Positions 27,442 to 35,758 are shown, numbered from the stretch's first letter. The stretch is 61,124 nucleotides of DNA from Halomicronema sp. CCY15110 (GCF_016888165.1 NZ_JACSWC010000260.1:1-61124); one strand, 5' to 3'. A program made the numbers and translations. Notes: generated from the sequence alone by a model not told the origin.

Positions 27442-29240
27442 TGCTGTTGGCGAACGCTTTTACCGAGCCGTTTATTGAAGCGTGGCAGGTCATTAAAGAC
27501 ATTCTCTGGACGCCACGGGGATTGCTGATGATTGGTCTGGTGGTGGGGGTCTATCTGCTTAGCGCGATCGCGCCCAAAAAAGCCAATCTCACGTCAGGAC
27601 GCTTTGCCGGACGGGGCGATAAGTTGAAGGCGAGCAATAAAGCTTACCAGCAGCTTCAGAGCGGCGAGGCTGATGATGTGGTGCTCTGGTGTGGTTCACC
27701 GCCCAAGTGGCAGCACAATGGGGTGATGGCTGGACTCACCACGGCCTGCATCGGGGAGCCACCTACGGTCTATGTGCCGGAGGCCAATCGTAGCTCGGTG
27801 GTGATTGGCAAGGCGGGATCGGGTAAAACCTTTTCGGTAATTGATCCGCTGGTGGCTTCTGCCGTGGAGCAGGGGCATCCGATTTTGCTGTACGACTACA
27901 AAGCCGATGCCTACGGCAAAGGGGGGCAGCTCAGCTACCTGGCAACGCTGGCCGCGCGACATAAGTACAACGTCCAGGTGTTTGCGCCGGGTCGGCCCTA
28001 TAGCTGCATTATCAATCCGCTGGATTTTCTGGCCGATGCCAACGACAGCACCACTGCCGGGGTATTGGCGGAGGTATTTCACCGCAATCTCACCCGTGGC
28101 GGCGGCAAGGCCGATGCCTTCTTTGGGCCTGCCGGACAGCGGTTGATTCAAGCCTTATTGCAATTCGCCAAGTCCACCCAATACCCGGATCTGGCAATGG
28201 CGTTCTGTGTGGTGCAGTTGCCTAATCTGGTGAAGCGACTCTCCCATGCGGCCAAAGAGGAACGATTGCCCTATTTTGTTCAGGTCAACTTTGCCCAGTT
28301 CATGAGTACCGGAGCCAGTGAGAAAACGGCTTCGGGGATTCTGGCGACCGCCAGTGATGTGCTGACGCGGTTTATGGCTCCCGATCTCTTGCGATCGCTG
28401 TTGGGTAGCACCAATGTTGCGGCCATTTTGGAGCGGCGGGAGCTATTGGTGTTTCAATCCGACATCTTCCGGCAGGATGTGATTAATCCGCTGCTAGCGG
28501 CGATTATCAACGTGGTGGTGAATCTGAACTGTTCGGTGCAGCGGGAAGCGCCGCTGATCTTCAGTGCTGATGAGTTTCCGACGATCTACATGCCCCAAGC
28601 TCCTAGTTGGCCCAACCAGCATCGCTCTAAGGGGTTTACGGGCATCTTTGGCTTCCAGTCGTTTCCGCAAATCGTGGAGACCTACGGGCAGGAGCAGGCG
28701 AAGGCATTGCTATCGGCCTGTAGCACCCGCTTCTGGTTTAATCCGGGCGATGTGCAGACGGCCCAGCGCTACAGTGATGAGTTGGGGGAAACCGAAGTCA
28801 CCTTCCGCACCCACTCCTACAGCCGCAGCCGGGGCGATGACTGGGGCCGCAATCGCTCCACTTCGGAGCAGGTACGCACCAAGAAGTTGATGACGCCCGA
28901 TGAGGTGATGCGCTTTGGGGTCGGGGAATGCCTGTACATCAATCCGGCCTACAACCAGTGGCCCATTCACTTTGACCGCATCCCGATTCCTAAGCGGGAT
29001 ATCAAGCTCAAGCAAGAGTGTGAGGGCATGTGGGAGACCATTCGCGATCGCATGATTCGGCGGGAACACAACCGTAGGCCCGACCTCGACATGGAAGAGC
29101 AGATCCGGATACGGCTCAAAGAGGCGGATCGGTTGCTGCCTCTACCTTCAGAGGAAGAGGAGGCTGACGGCAGTAATGCTGGTCCACATGGAAAGCAGAC
29201 CACGGGCGTCATCAACCTACCGGATGGGCAAGAGTTTTAG
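27441..29240 (+). CDS. VirD4-type coupling protein (T4CP)
   Basis: This 599-residue protein has one clear N-terminal membrane span (about 22-42; VirD4 usually has two). The P-loop VVIGKAGSGKTFS lies near residue 115, followed by ILLYDYKADAYGKGG near 148, and Walker B LIFSADEFPTIYMPQ near 372. The C-terminus is charged. It brings the relaxase-DNA complex to the secretion channel. As the last gene of the operon it confirms a conjugation, rather than purely effector, system. A cognate relaxase was not found in the window. Confidence 0.9.
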   Translation: MLLANAFTEPFIEAWQVIKDILWTPRGLLMIGLVVGVYLLSAIAPKKANLTSGRFAGRGDKLKASNKAYQQLQSGEADDVVLWCGSPPKWQHNGVMAGLTTACIGEPPTVYVPEANRSSVVIGKAGSGKTFSVIDPLVASAVEQGHPILLYDYKADAYGKGGQLSYLATLAARHKYNVQVFAPGRPYSCIINPLDFLADANDSTTAGVLAEVFHRNLTRGGGKADAFFGPAGQRLIQALLQFAKSTQYPDLAMAFCVVQLPNLVKRLSHAAKEERLPYFVQVNFAQFMSTGASEKTASGILATASDVLTRFMAPDLLRSLLGSTNVAAILERRELLVFQSDIFRQDVINPLLAAIINVVVNLNCSVQREAPLIFSADEFPTIYMPQAPSWPNQHRSKGFTGIFGFQSFPQIVETYGQEQAKALLSACSTRFWFNPGDVQTAQRYSDELGETEVTFRTHSYSRSRGDDWGRNRSTSEQVRTKKLMTPDEVMRFGVGECLYINPAYNQWPIHFDRIPIPKRDIKLKQECEGMWETIRDRMIRREHNRRPDLDMEEQIRIRLKEADRLLPLPSEEEEADGSNAGPHGKQTTGVINLPDGQEF

Positions 29241-29263
29241 CGTCAACTGGCCTCTTTAAAAAC

Positions 29264-29339
29264 CGATAAAACGTTTTATCGATCGCGGATCTCATTCCCC
29301 AGCACCCAAAATCGGTAAAACGTTTTATCGGTTTTGGGT
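29264..29339. promoter_or_regulatory. Palindromes upstream of parA, likely parS and/or par operator
   Basis: 29264-29281 is a perfect 18-bp palindrome, cgataaaacgttttatcg. A second copy with one change lies at 29313-29330, inside a longer 36-bp near-perfect inverted repeat (29304-29339). A further half-site (ggtaaaac) occurs at 29337-29344. They fill the gap between virD4 and parA. Such sites bind ParB-type proteins as a centromere, or ParA/ParB as autorepressors; which applies is not evident. Confidence 0.7.
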
Positions 29340-29392
29340 AAAACATCTTGGAAGCGCTGGTACAGTAAACGTGTACTTTGATCGGCGCTTCT

Positions 29393-30037
29393 ATGATCAT
29401 TACTACAGCATCAGACAAGGGAGGCGTTGGGAAGTCTACGTTATCTTTTCATCTGGCTGCCGCAATCGCAGAGATAGACCATGCCAAGGTTCTGCTCATT
29501 GATGGTGATGCCAACCGCTCTGTACTGAGCTGGTCAGAACGAGTAGACCCCAGCCAGCTTCCCTTCACCGTTGTGGGCGAAAAGCACGCCTCCAAATGGT
29601 TTCAGAAAGGGAATCAAGCAGATCACATTATCGTAGATACCCAAGCAAGACCCAGCGACGAAGATCTCAAAGATCTGATGGAGGATACGGACCTATTATT
29701 AGTGCCAACGACCGCGCAGGCTCTCAGCCTCGATACCCTGCCTCAATTTATGCAGCGACTATCGGCGCTAGGGGGAAATGTCCCCTATACTTTCTGCTTA
29801 ACGATCGTGGATACCCGCACCAAAGACGAGCAGGATGCCCGTGACTTTTTGAAAGCCCATGAGCAACCTGTCCTGGACGGCTGCATGCGGGCCTTTTCTG
29901 CTTACACCAAAGCATCGGCTCAAGGAGTTGTAGTCAGGGATGCTCGTACGGACAGCGGCAGAAAGGATAACAATGCGGGGATCGCCTGGAATGACTGTAT
30001 TGCGATCGCCAAGGAGATTTTGGAGGGCATGTCGTGA
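29393..30037 (+). CDS. parA: ParA-family partition ATPase
   Basis: This ORF encodes 214 residues. The deviant Walker A KGGVGKST near residue 10, LLIDGDANRS near 38 and HIIVDTQARP near 78 are the ParA/MinD hallmarks. It is a short ParA without an N-terminal HTH (type Ib-like), so autoregulation would rest on its partner. I chose ATG 29393, which starts directly before the P-loop strand as in the family; a TTG at 29378 would add five residues. It overlaps the next gene by 4 nt. Confidence 0.9.
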   Translation: MIITTASDKGGVGKSTLSFHLAAAIAEIDHAKVLLIDGDANRSVLSWSERVDPSQLPFTVVGEKHASKWFQKGNQADHIIVDTQARPSDEDLKDLMEDTDLLLVPTTAQALSLDTLPQFMQRLSALGGNVPYTFCLTIVDTRTKDEQDARDFLKAHEQPVLDGCMRAFSAYTKASAQGVVVRDARTDSGRKDNNAGIAWNDCIAIAKEILEGMS

Positions 30038-31014
30038 GCAAGTTTAAGAATATCGGGTCTTGGAATAGTGCAACCAAGACCGCCAAGCCGGAGGAGGCAA
30101 CCGTTGCTCAAAACGGGCAGTCGCCGCATGGTGGCAAAAAGTTGGTGGAGGAGAATCTGGAGCGGATTCGCCGAGGCAGGAAGCAGTACCGCACTACCAC
30201 CGAAGAAGAGCATATTCTACAACTCATGGCGAGCATCCGGGAGCATGGGTTTACGGGTAGCTTGCCGGTGATTGCCATTGAAGATGCCAACTACGACTAT
30301 GAGTATCTGGGGGGGCACACTACGGGAGAAGCGCTCAAGCGTCTGGGATATACCAAAGCGCTGCTCTCTGTCGAGGAAGTTGAAAATCCGCTGGCGCTGG
30401 CTGAATTCTCCTATCAGCTCAATGGGGCTAATCGTCCGCTCAATGCCCTAGATGACACGTTCGCTATCCTCGACATTCTGGCAGAGGCCCTTACATTGCA
30501 GGTTGGCAAGGTTGAGCCGGATGAAATTCCGACGTTGATCAGGCAAATTGCGCGAGATACGGCGAAGGTGGATACGGCGAAGGTGGATTGCATCAAGGAC
30601 ACCTGGGAGCGCAACCAGTTTGCCATCTCGATTAAAAGTTTTGCGGCCAGTCGCTTACCGTTGCTGCAACTGCCGGAGGATTTGAAGAGTGCTATCCAGC
30701 AAGGGGTATCTCCGGCCAGCGCGCTTGAGCTGAACAAAATTGAGGATGCCGCTACCCGAGCAGACTTGATTGAGCAGGCTATGGAAATGTCGGTAGCGGA
30801 CATCAAGCAGGCCGTTCGCGAAGTGGCTAAGGCTGAGACGCAGACTCGTTCGGCTCAGAAAAAGGAATGGGAACCGCTCAAGATTTTCCGGGCTGTCAGC
30901 ACTAAAGCCAAGAAAATCAACTTTGACTCGATTCCTGCCACTAAAAAGAAAGAACTGACGAAAGCGATTCAGCGGGTACAGGAGCTAGTTGAAGAGATTG
31001 AGAGTGCTTCCTAA
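30034..31014 (+). CDS. ParB-like DNA-binding partition protein
   Basis: The product has 326 residues. A ParB/sulfiredoxin-like N-domain is visible at about 45-130: IRRGRKQYRTTTEEEHILQL, then SIREHGFTGSLPVIAI, then GGHTTGEALKRLGYTK in place of the usual GERR motif. A helical, HTH-like middle (about 185-265) and a basic helical C-terminus follow. It is coupled to parA and probably binds the palindromes at 29264-29339. A 15-bp exact tandem duplication at 30556-30585 inserts a second Asp-Thr-Ala-Lys-Val in the linker. Confidence 0.75.
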   Translation: MSKFKNIGSWNSATKTAKPEEATVAQNGQSPHGGKKLVEENLERIRRGRKQYRTTTEEEHILQLMASIREHGFTGSLPVIAIEDANYDYEYLGGHTTGEALKRLGYTKALLSVEEVENPLALAEFSYQLNGANRPLNALDDTFAILDILAEALTLQVGKVEPDEIPTLIRQIARDTAKVDTAKVDCIKDTWERNQFAISIKSFAASRLPLLQLPEDLKSAIQQGVSPASALELNKIEDAATRADLIEQAMEMSVADIKQAVREVAKAETQTRSAQKKEWEPLKIFRAVSTKAKKINFDSIPATKKKELTKAIQRVQELVEEIESAS

Positions 31015-31056
31015 AGCGGTGACTCTAAAACTCAGTTCACGGCAATCTATCCTTAA

Positions 31057-32028
31057 CTAGCGGTCTAAGGGACTTCTTACACCACGCCCACCTCGATTAA
31101 GCACATGGGTATAGATCATGGTTGTCTTCACATCTTTATGGCCAAGCAATTCCTGAATGGTGCGAATGTCATAGCCATTTTCCAACAGGTGGGTGGCAAA
31201 ACTATGGCGAAACGTGTGGCAACCGACTCTTTTCTGGATACCCGCCTGTCGTACAGCTCGCTTTACTGCCTTTTGTAGTCCACTTTCATGCAAGTGGAAA
31301 CGCACAATCGCGCCACTACGAGGATCTTTACATCGCGTCGAAGCCGGGAAGACAAACTGCCAAACCCACTGGCGGTTGGCATTCGGGTATTTGCGAGCCA
31401 ACGCAAAAGGTAATGTAACCGCTCCATAGCCCAGGTTTAAATCTTGCTGATGAGTGTGCTTGACCTGCTGCAAGTGTTCCTTAAGCGGCATCTGCACACT
31501 GTTAGGCAACATTGTGAGTCGGCTTTCTTGGCCCTTGGCATCACGCACCACAATCTGAGACTGGGGAAAATCCAAATCTTTAATGCGGAGTTGCATCGCC
31601 TCCCGCAGCCGCAAGCCACTGCCATAAAGCAATTGCACAATCAATCGATGTACTCCTGACATGTGCTGGATCACGGCCCGGACTTCTTCCGAAGTCAAAA
31701 CCGTGGGCAGCTTACGGGAAGACTTTGCTCGAATGGCATCAATCCGCTCATCCAGCGGTAACTGCAAAACGTGTCGATACAAGAAGAGCAGGGCACTCAA
31801 TGCCTGATTCTGAGTAGAGGCTGCCACATGCTCTTGCACTGCCAGGTGGGTGAGGAAGGCTTCTATCTCAGGAACCCCCATCTCTTGAGGATGGCGCTTG
31901 TTATGAAAGAGGATGAAGCGGCGAATCCATTGCACGTAGGTTTGCTCTGTGCGGTAGGAATAATGCTTTAAGCGAACCGCGTCCCGAACCTGATCGAGTA
32001 GTTTCTTCGGACGAGGTTCTGCTTGCAT
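31057..32028 (-). CDS. intI: Integron integrase IntI
   Basis: This 323-residue tyrosine recombinase has catalytic Arg140 (YGSGLRLRE), His271 and Arg274 ([13 protein letters not shown]), His297 (LLGHKD) and Tyr306 (TTMIYTHV), so it looks active. The IntI-specific extra segment is present at about 203-228 ([20 protein letters not shown]), and the end, [12 protein letters not shown], is typical of IntI. This segment separates integron integrases from XerC/D and phage integrases. The gene is transcribed away from the attI/cassette at 32219-33019, the canonical integron layout. It recombines attI with attC sites to capture and reorder cassettes. Confidence 0.93.
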   Translation of the reverse strand: MQAEPRPKKLLDQVRDAVRLKHYSYRTEQTYVQWIRRFILFHNKRHPQEMGVPEIEAFLTHLAVQEHVAASTQNQALSALLFLYRHVLQLPLDERIDAIRAKSSRKLPTVLTSEEVRAVIQHMSGVHRLIVQLLYGSGLRLREAMQLRIKDLDFPQSQIVVRDAKGQESRLTMLPNSVQMPLKEHLQQVKHTHQQDLNLGYGAVTLPFALARKYPNANRQWVWQFVFPASTRCKDPRSGAIVRFHLHESGLQKAVKRAVRQAGIQKRVGCHTFRHSFATHLLENGYDIRTIQELLGHKDVKTTMIYTHVLNRGGRGVRSPLDR

Positions 32029-32109
32029 GGGTAGACGGCCTGGAAAGAGATGATAAATAAACTCTAAACAGGTTCAACCTGGAATCGGAGGGCTGATTAT
32101 ACTGAATCA

Positions 32110-32232
32110 TTCCACCTATTTACCCGTATAGGGATCTTAGGTAGACGTAATTCCACCTATCTGCCCTAAACAGGATCTTAGGTGGAAATATTTCCGCCTA
32201 TTTACCCGTACGGGGATCTTAGGTGGAAACTT
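32110..32232. repeat. Three tandem 41-bp hairpin-forming repeats between intI and attI
   Basis: Units begin at 32110, 32151 and 32192. Each opens with ttccacct or ttccgcct and closes with cttaggt(g/a)ga, so each can fold back on itself (ttccaccta against taggtggaa). The last unit runs into the attI-proximal sequence that is copied in inverse orientation at 43268-43300. Possible roles are integrase-binding sites, a regulatory array for intI or the cassette promoter, or a small repetitive element. Confidence 0.75.
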
Positions 32233-32278
32233 TCCCTCTACAAAAGAGTTAAATCGGCGGCGGATTTAAACGTTATTT
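32219..32278 (+). other. Primary attI region of the integron
   Basis: This is the intI-proximal end of the cassette array. The core is gttattt (32272-32278), a near match to GTTRRRY. Recombination would fall after its G, making the cassette start at 32273. The upstream 34 bp (32219-32252) recur inverted at 43268-43300, at the head of the other cassette array. The exact attI limits and integrase sites cannot be fixed by eye. Confidence 0.6.
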
Positions 32279-33013
32279 GTGAGGCAAATATATCAGTTAT
32301 CTGTTAGTGCTTGGGCACCCTAAAAGAGCGATCTCCGCCACGACTTAACTCAATCTTAGGTGCCTTGCCATCCCCCCTTGTTATTTGTCAACTTTGTTCT
32401 ACTCCTAAGTGAGAAAAATGTAAAATGTTATGTGATTGAGAGACTTGCTACCATTCATTGACATAGCCTGATGAGGAAAATGTCTACAGCGGTTGAACGC
32501 GATATCCTTAAGCTGATGTTTCCAGAGAATTCAACGGAAGCTATCCGTTATGTGGGGCATCAAATTAACGTTGTTGACAATATGGGGCAAGGGCTGATGT
32601 CTTTAGGTGGCATTTTGCTAGCCATTACTGCTTCCCTACTCCCTACTTTGAAGTCTCTTGCCAGTGGCGCACGTTTCTTCATCGTGATTGGGTCATCTTT
32701 TGTTCTTGCCTCAATCCTTTGCAATGCCCTATTTGTTTTCCGCGTTCGATGGGTTACACAAATGGAGAATTGCCCATCAGACCATAGCAAAGTTATGGAT
32801 GTGGCGTTGAAAATTCGCTCGAACAAGACACGGGCATATCACATTGCTTTGACAATCATGGTTATTGGCTTGCTATGTTACTTGCTCTCAGTGTATGTGC
32901 TTGCCTTTTCCTGAGCATCTCTGAAGAGCAGCACCTAACAATTCGGGTGCAGCGGATCGACCGATGCCGCTTGCGTGGGGTGCAAAGATGTCGGCAACCG
33001 CTGACCCGAAACG
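32273..33013 (+). mobile_element. Integron gene cassette 1
   Basis: The element runs from the attI crossover (after G at 32272) to the G of the attC right core at 33013. It holds one plus-strand gene (32480-32914) and attC at 32933-33019. Its leader of about 200 bp is longer than usual and may carry its own promoter. The sequence is AT-richer than the plasmid backbone. Confidence 0.75.
32480..32914 (+). CDS. Cassette-encoded three-span membrane protein, effector-like
   Basis: The product has 144 residues from ATG 32480, chosen because gagg lies 5 nt upstream; ATG 32471 would add three. Membrane spans lie at about 35-55 (GLMSLGGILLAITASLL), 65-90 and 118-142. The N-terminal helix ends in RYVGHQINVVDNMGQG before span 1. 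Small proteins with this layout resemble the membrane domains of CBASS/Pycsar-type and SLATT effectors that depolarise membranes on activation, but similarity is by topology only and no sensor gene is beside it. It ends 18 bp before its attC. Confidence 0.7.
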   Translation: MSTAVERDILKLMFPENSTEAIRYVGHQINVVDNMGQGLMSLGGILLAITASLLPTLKSLASGARFFIVIGSSFVLASILCNALFVFRVRWVTQMENCPSDHSKVMDVALKIRSNKTRAYHIALTIMVIGLLCYLLSVYVLAFS

Positions 33014-33019
33014 TTAGCA
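32933..33019 (+). repeat. attC recombination site 1
   Basis: This is an 87-bp imperfect palindrome. The left core acctaac (32933-32939) matches RYYYAAC, and the right core gttagca (33013-33019) is close to GTTRRRY. The inner arms cgggtgcagcgg and ccgctgacccg pair except for one extrahelical G in the left arm, the hallmark that sets attC strand polarity. It lies just downstream of the cassette gene, as expected. Confidence 0.88.
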
Positions 33020-33383
33020 AGACAAGAAAAATGTTGAACTACTTGACTTGTCCCACGTAGAGTAAGTTTTTGTGTAACTCTCCCTAAGGAATAGCTTAGT
33101 CGCTTTTAATTACACTAAAAATTACACGACGAGTTCAAATCGCTTGCCATTAAACGATTCACTTGGGCATAACTCCTTCATTACACAACAAAAGCATGAT
33201 CACTCAGCGATGATCGCAGACCTGAACCTTTCATAACAGGCATTACAACCTTTGTCGTTTGACTTGCGATCAATCAAACGACAAAAACATCAGTCCGCTA
33301 AAAGCAGAACGCCCGCATCCTTGAGGCTTGCCTCCATAGCTACAATACATGTATCTCGCAGCAGCCCCAACGCGGTAACTCGC
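33020..33383. other. Intergenic region between the integron and the Uma2 gene
   Basis: No gene was recognised. It contains the 35-bp inverted-repeat operator at 33251-33285. An AT-rich stretch with tacaatacatgtat near 33340-33353 may be the -10 region for the Uma2 gene that starts at 33384. A frame upstream of that ATG is open from 33252 but includes the operator, so I did not use it. Confidence 0.4.
33251..33285. promoter_or_regulatory. Operator-like inverted repeat, copy A
   Basis: Perfect 12-bp arms tttgtcgtttga and tcaaacgacaaa are separated by 11 bp. The same element, equal in length and spacing with one changed arm base, recurs at 34058-34092 before the next gene. A shared plasmid regulator is implied; the RHH or HTH proteins at 35388-36385 are candidates. 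Confidence 0.7.
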
Positions 33384-34019
33384 ATGGTCCAAACGCCTGT
33401 AGAAAGCACAACGCTCTACCCCGATTCAGACGGTAAGCCGATGGCCGACAACACCCTCCAGTATCGGTGGATTGTTCGCCTGGTCACAAATCTGAAGCAG
33501 CTTCTACAAGAGCAAATCGCTTTTGTTGCCGGAGATCTGCTGTGGTATCCCGTACAGGTCGAGGAGCCTCCCGTCCCAGCCCAGGCACCCGATACGATGG
33601 TGGTCTTGGGACGACCCGATCGCGACCGTGGCAGCTACAAACAATGGGAAGAGGACAACGTCGCGCCTCAAGTAGTCTTTGAAATTCTCTCCCCCAGCAA
33701 CAGCGCTCGGGAAATGCTGGCGAAGCAAGCGTTCTACGGCAAGTATGGCGTCTTGGAAATGTTTTTCTATGACCCAGACTCCTACGACTTTTGGGGCTTA
33801 ATCAGATCCGCCCCCGACGAAGACCTGACCCCCATCATGCAGATGGATTTTCCGTGGACATCGCCCACGCTCGGTATTCGGTTTGAAATGTTTGAGGACG
33901 GTCTCGCGGTCTTCCACCCCAACGGTGAACGCTTCAAAGACCCTGGTGAGTTCATTGATGAACGAGACCGCGCCTTTTCCAAGCTTCGCGAACTCGGCTT
34001 TGACCCCACCGATCTATAA
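33384..34019 (+). CDS. Uma2-family (PD-(D/E)XK fold) protein
   Basis: This ORF encodes 211 residues from ATG 33384. The Uma2 core is visible: acidic APDTMVVLG near residue 62 and VVFEILSPSN near 92 supply the D...E-x-x nuclease residues, followed by KQAFYGKYGVLEMFFYDPDS near 113. The C-terminal tail is helical (FIDERDRAFSKLRELG). Uma2 proteins are very abundant in cyanobacteria and related to restriction-like nucleases, but their biological role is unclear. Its promoter region carries the 35-bp operator, so it may be repressed along with the gene at 34133. Confidence 0.85.
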   Translation: MVQTPVESTTLYPDSDGKPMADNTLQYRWIVRLVTNLKQLLQEQIAFVAGDLLWYPVQVEEPPVPAQAPDTMVVLGRPDRDRGSYKQWEEDNVAPQVVFEILSPSNSAREMLAKQAFYGKYGVLEMFFYDPDSYDFWGLIRSAPDEDLTPIMQMDFPWTSPTLGIRFEMFEDGLAVFHPNGERFKDPGEFIDERDRAFSKLRELGFDPTDL

Positions 34020-34057
34020 GCTGAGCGATCGCCCTCCCCGTGAGCGTGGAATTTTTC

Positions 34058-34133
34058 TTTGTCGTTTGGTTTTTAGTTAATCAAACGACAAAAAGATAAA
34101 ATTGTCGTGTTGAAATAGTTCAACCAAACGACA
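34058..34133. promoter_or_regulatory. Operator-like inverted repeat, copy B, plus extra half-sites
   Basis: Arms at 34058-34069 (tttgtcgtttgg) and 34081-34092 (tcaaacgacaaa) repeat copy A with identical 35-bp length. A second, looser pair follows (ttgtcgtgttgaa from 34102, ttcaaccaaacgac to 34132) and touches the ATG of the gene at 34133, so binding could block initiation directly. Confidence 0.7.
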
Positions 34134-34444
34134 TGAACGCCTTACACCAAGCCCTCAAAGAGCTGCGTGCCCATCGCCAGCGCATTGAAGCCAGCGGCCC
34201 GATCTCACCAGCAGGCGTTTGGATTGAGGTGTATCGTCCCGGTGGCCGCGATGTAGACTATGCCCGACTCAAGGCCGAAAAGGCCATGTGGGGCAAGTCT
34301 CGCATGAAGGGCCTGAAACGGGTCGGGTCGGCTGAGCACCGAGATTGGCAGAACCGCATCAAGCGACGGGATGCACTGCTGGAGATTGAGCGGCGATCGC
34401 TGGCTATTCAAGCCATGCTCGATACCCCCATCTGGGAGCCGTGA
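34133..34444 (+). CDS. Small basic protein of unknown function
   Basis: This ORF encodes 103 residues and is largely helical and basic (RLKAEKAMWGKSRMKGLKRV near 45), with an Arg-rich C-terminal helix. No family was recognised. The operator half-site ends directly at its start codon, leaving little 5' leader. It could bind nucleic acid, but nothing specific shows that. Confidence 0.6.
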   Translation: MNALHQALKELRAHRQRIEASGPISPAGVWIEVYRPGGRDVDYARLKAEKAMWGKSRMKGLKRVGSAEHRDWQNRIKRRDALLEIERRSLAIQAMLDTPIWEP

Positions 34445-34602
34445 GAGAGGAGGGCGATCGCTCACTTATGCTGAAGCTGCTGCCATCTCAGGCTTGCCTA
34501 CCCGGATCGGGGCACACCAGCAAACTCGAACGTGGTCATAGTAGGGAGTTGCTAGACCAGCATTGGAGAACTCTTGGACAGTCGTGATTTGACATGGTCA
34601 TA

Positions 34603-35172
34603 TCATCCCAGCATTTCAGCGGCTGTCGCGCTCCAGTGCTCAAGTAGCTGCGAGTGAACCGTTTGCTCGCCTGCGAACTCTCCCATGAGGCTGTAGACCT
34701 CTCCGTCTAGTGCATAGACAGAGACCGTCTCGGTCATGGGATTGACGATCCAATACTCAAGCACTTTGGCCTCGGCATATTCTGCTATCAATTCCTGTGT
34801 ATCTTTTTCGACGCTGTTCGGGCTGACAATTTCAATAGTCAGTAGAGGGGGGTTATCGCTGAGGAATTCGGCCTTGGTCTGGGCTCTCACAATTTGCCAT
34901 TGCGCTTTTGTACAGATCAGCAGATCAGGGTTACGGCTGTTATTTTGGTTTGGAATTTTGATCTCAGCACCAGACCTGACTAGCCAGTCTGGTTGATGGG
35001 CGCGAAGGTAGGCTTTGAGCAAGTCCCCCAGGTCTGAAACGATATCTAGATGTCGTCCCGTGGGTGGAGCCACTTCAATAATCTCCCCATTTACGAATTC
35101 TGTCCGTCGCCCGTCATAGGGAGTAAGTAGATATTGCTCAAAAGTAAGCTTTTGTTTTAGCTCTGGTGGCAT
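34603..35172 (-). CDS. Uma2-family protein, second copy
   Basis: The product has 189 residues. It starts with the family's LTFEQYLLTPYDGRRTEFVNGEIIEV and continues with NPDLLICTKAQW near 88 and LLTIEIVSPNSVEKD near 110, giving the D and E-x-x catalytic pattern, then EYWIVNPMTETVSVYALDGEVY. This is the canonical Uma2 length and order, unlike the diverged copy at 33384-34019. Its partner and target are unknown. Confidence 0.9.
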   Translation of the reverse strand: MPPELKQKLTFEQYLLTPYDGRRTEFVNGEIIEVAPPTGRHLDIVSDLGDLLKAYLRAHQPDWLVRSGAEIKIPNQNNSRNPDLLICTKAQWQIVRAQTKAEFLSDNPPLLTIEIVSPNSVEKDTQELIAEYAEAKVLEYWIVNPMTETVSVYALDGEVYSLMGEFAGEQTVHSQLLEHWSATAAEMLG

Positions 35173-35222
35173 AAGCTGATCATCCTGAGTACTGCCGACT
35201 ACTAGGTGTTTTCTTATTATTG

Positions 35223-35404
35223 TCAGCTCATCGCTCTGAGTTCGGCAATAGTCGCCAGTTGCTCGGCGTTGGTGTGAGTGTCGGTCGCGATCGCCTCCAT
35301 GCGGCCATTGATGGACTCCAGTAAGGAGACTACAGACTGAAGCAATTATCGATACTCTCTAGTCGTGGCGATACGGCAAGCAGGACGTCATCGGCGTTCG
35401 TCAT
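35223..35404 (-). pseudogene. Frameshifted small gene downstream of the RHH regulator
   Basis: An ATG at 35404 overlaps the end of the RHH gene and reads 24 codons (Met-Thr-Asn-Ala-Asp-Asp and onward) to a TAG at 35330. A different frame then continues through SVVSLLESINGRMEAIATD to a TGA at 35223. The two pieces look like one helical small protein broken by an indel near 35330-35345. The second frame could also start on its own at a TTG. Confidence 0.4.
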
Positions 35405-35597
35405 TTTCTCCCTTCTCCTGCTTAGCCTGCTTAACGTCTTCAAATGAGGGCGCGATCCCATCTGCGATCGCCTGTCTTATGCCTTGTTCCAGCAGATTGG
35501 TGGCGATCGTGGTGGGCTTGCTGCCTTCTTTAGCAGCCCACAGGTCTAGCACTTCAGCGAGGCCATCTGCAACTCGGCAGTGATAAGACTTGCTCAT
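35388..35597 (-). CDS. Ribbon-helix-helix (CopG-like) DNA-binding protein
   Basis: The product has 69 residues from ATG 35597. SYHCRVADGLAEVLDLWAAK is a strand then helix, followed by SKPTTIATNLLEQGIRQAI, a typical RHH second helix. Its tail is charged. It is divergent from the HTH/coiled-coil gene at 35759, with a repeat-rich promoter region between them. Likely roles are plasmid copy or partition control, or autoregulation of this locus. Confidence 0.7.
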   Translation of the reverse strand: MSKSYHCRVADGLAEVLDLWAAKEGSKPTTIATNLLEQGIRQAIADGIAPSFEDVKQAKQEKGENDERR

Positions 35598-35643
35598 TTG
35601 CGAATCGTGATCTTTACCCAGCAATGATATCCCCTCCTATGAC

Positions 35644-35755
35644 CAATTGCTAACCAATCAGTTGACAACCTTGAAGCTAGTGGATATGCTCTCAGATGTC
35701 AATCAAATGACAACCAATTAGCAACTAATTGACAGCCAGTTGATAAAGGTTTCGA
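35644..35755. promoter_or_regulatory. Iteron-like operator repeats in a divergent promoter
   Basis: Related short motifs recur across 110 bp: atcagttgacaacc (35658-35671), atcaaatgacaacc, ctaattgacagcc and cagttgataaag. They lie between divergent RHH and HTH genes and probably bind one of those proteins. The core resembles the atcaaacgacaaa arms at 33251 and 34058, so one regulator may cover all three sites (inference). Confidence 0.55.
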
Positions 35756-35758
35756 CAC

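Noticed and set aside
33252-33383. Longer N-terminus for the Uma2 gene
   Set aside because: The extension covers the inverted-repeat operator and likely promoter and does not resemble the Uma2 start; ATG 33384 was used.
34445-34602. Possible additional attC after the 103-residue protein
   Set aside because: No paired RYYYAAC/GTTRRRY cores and no complementary inner arms could be found.
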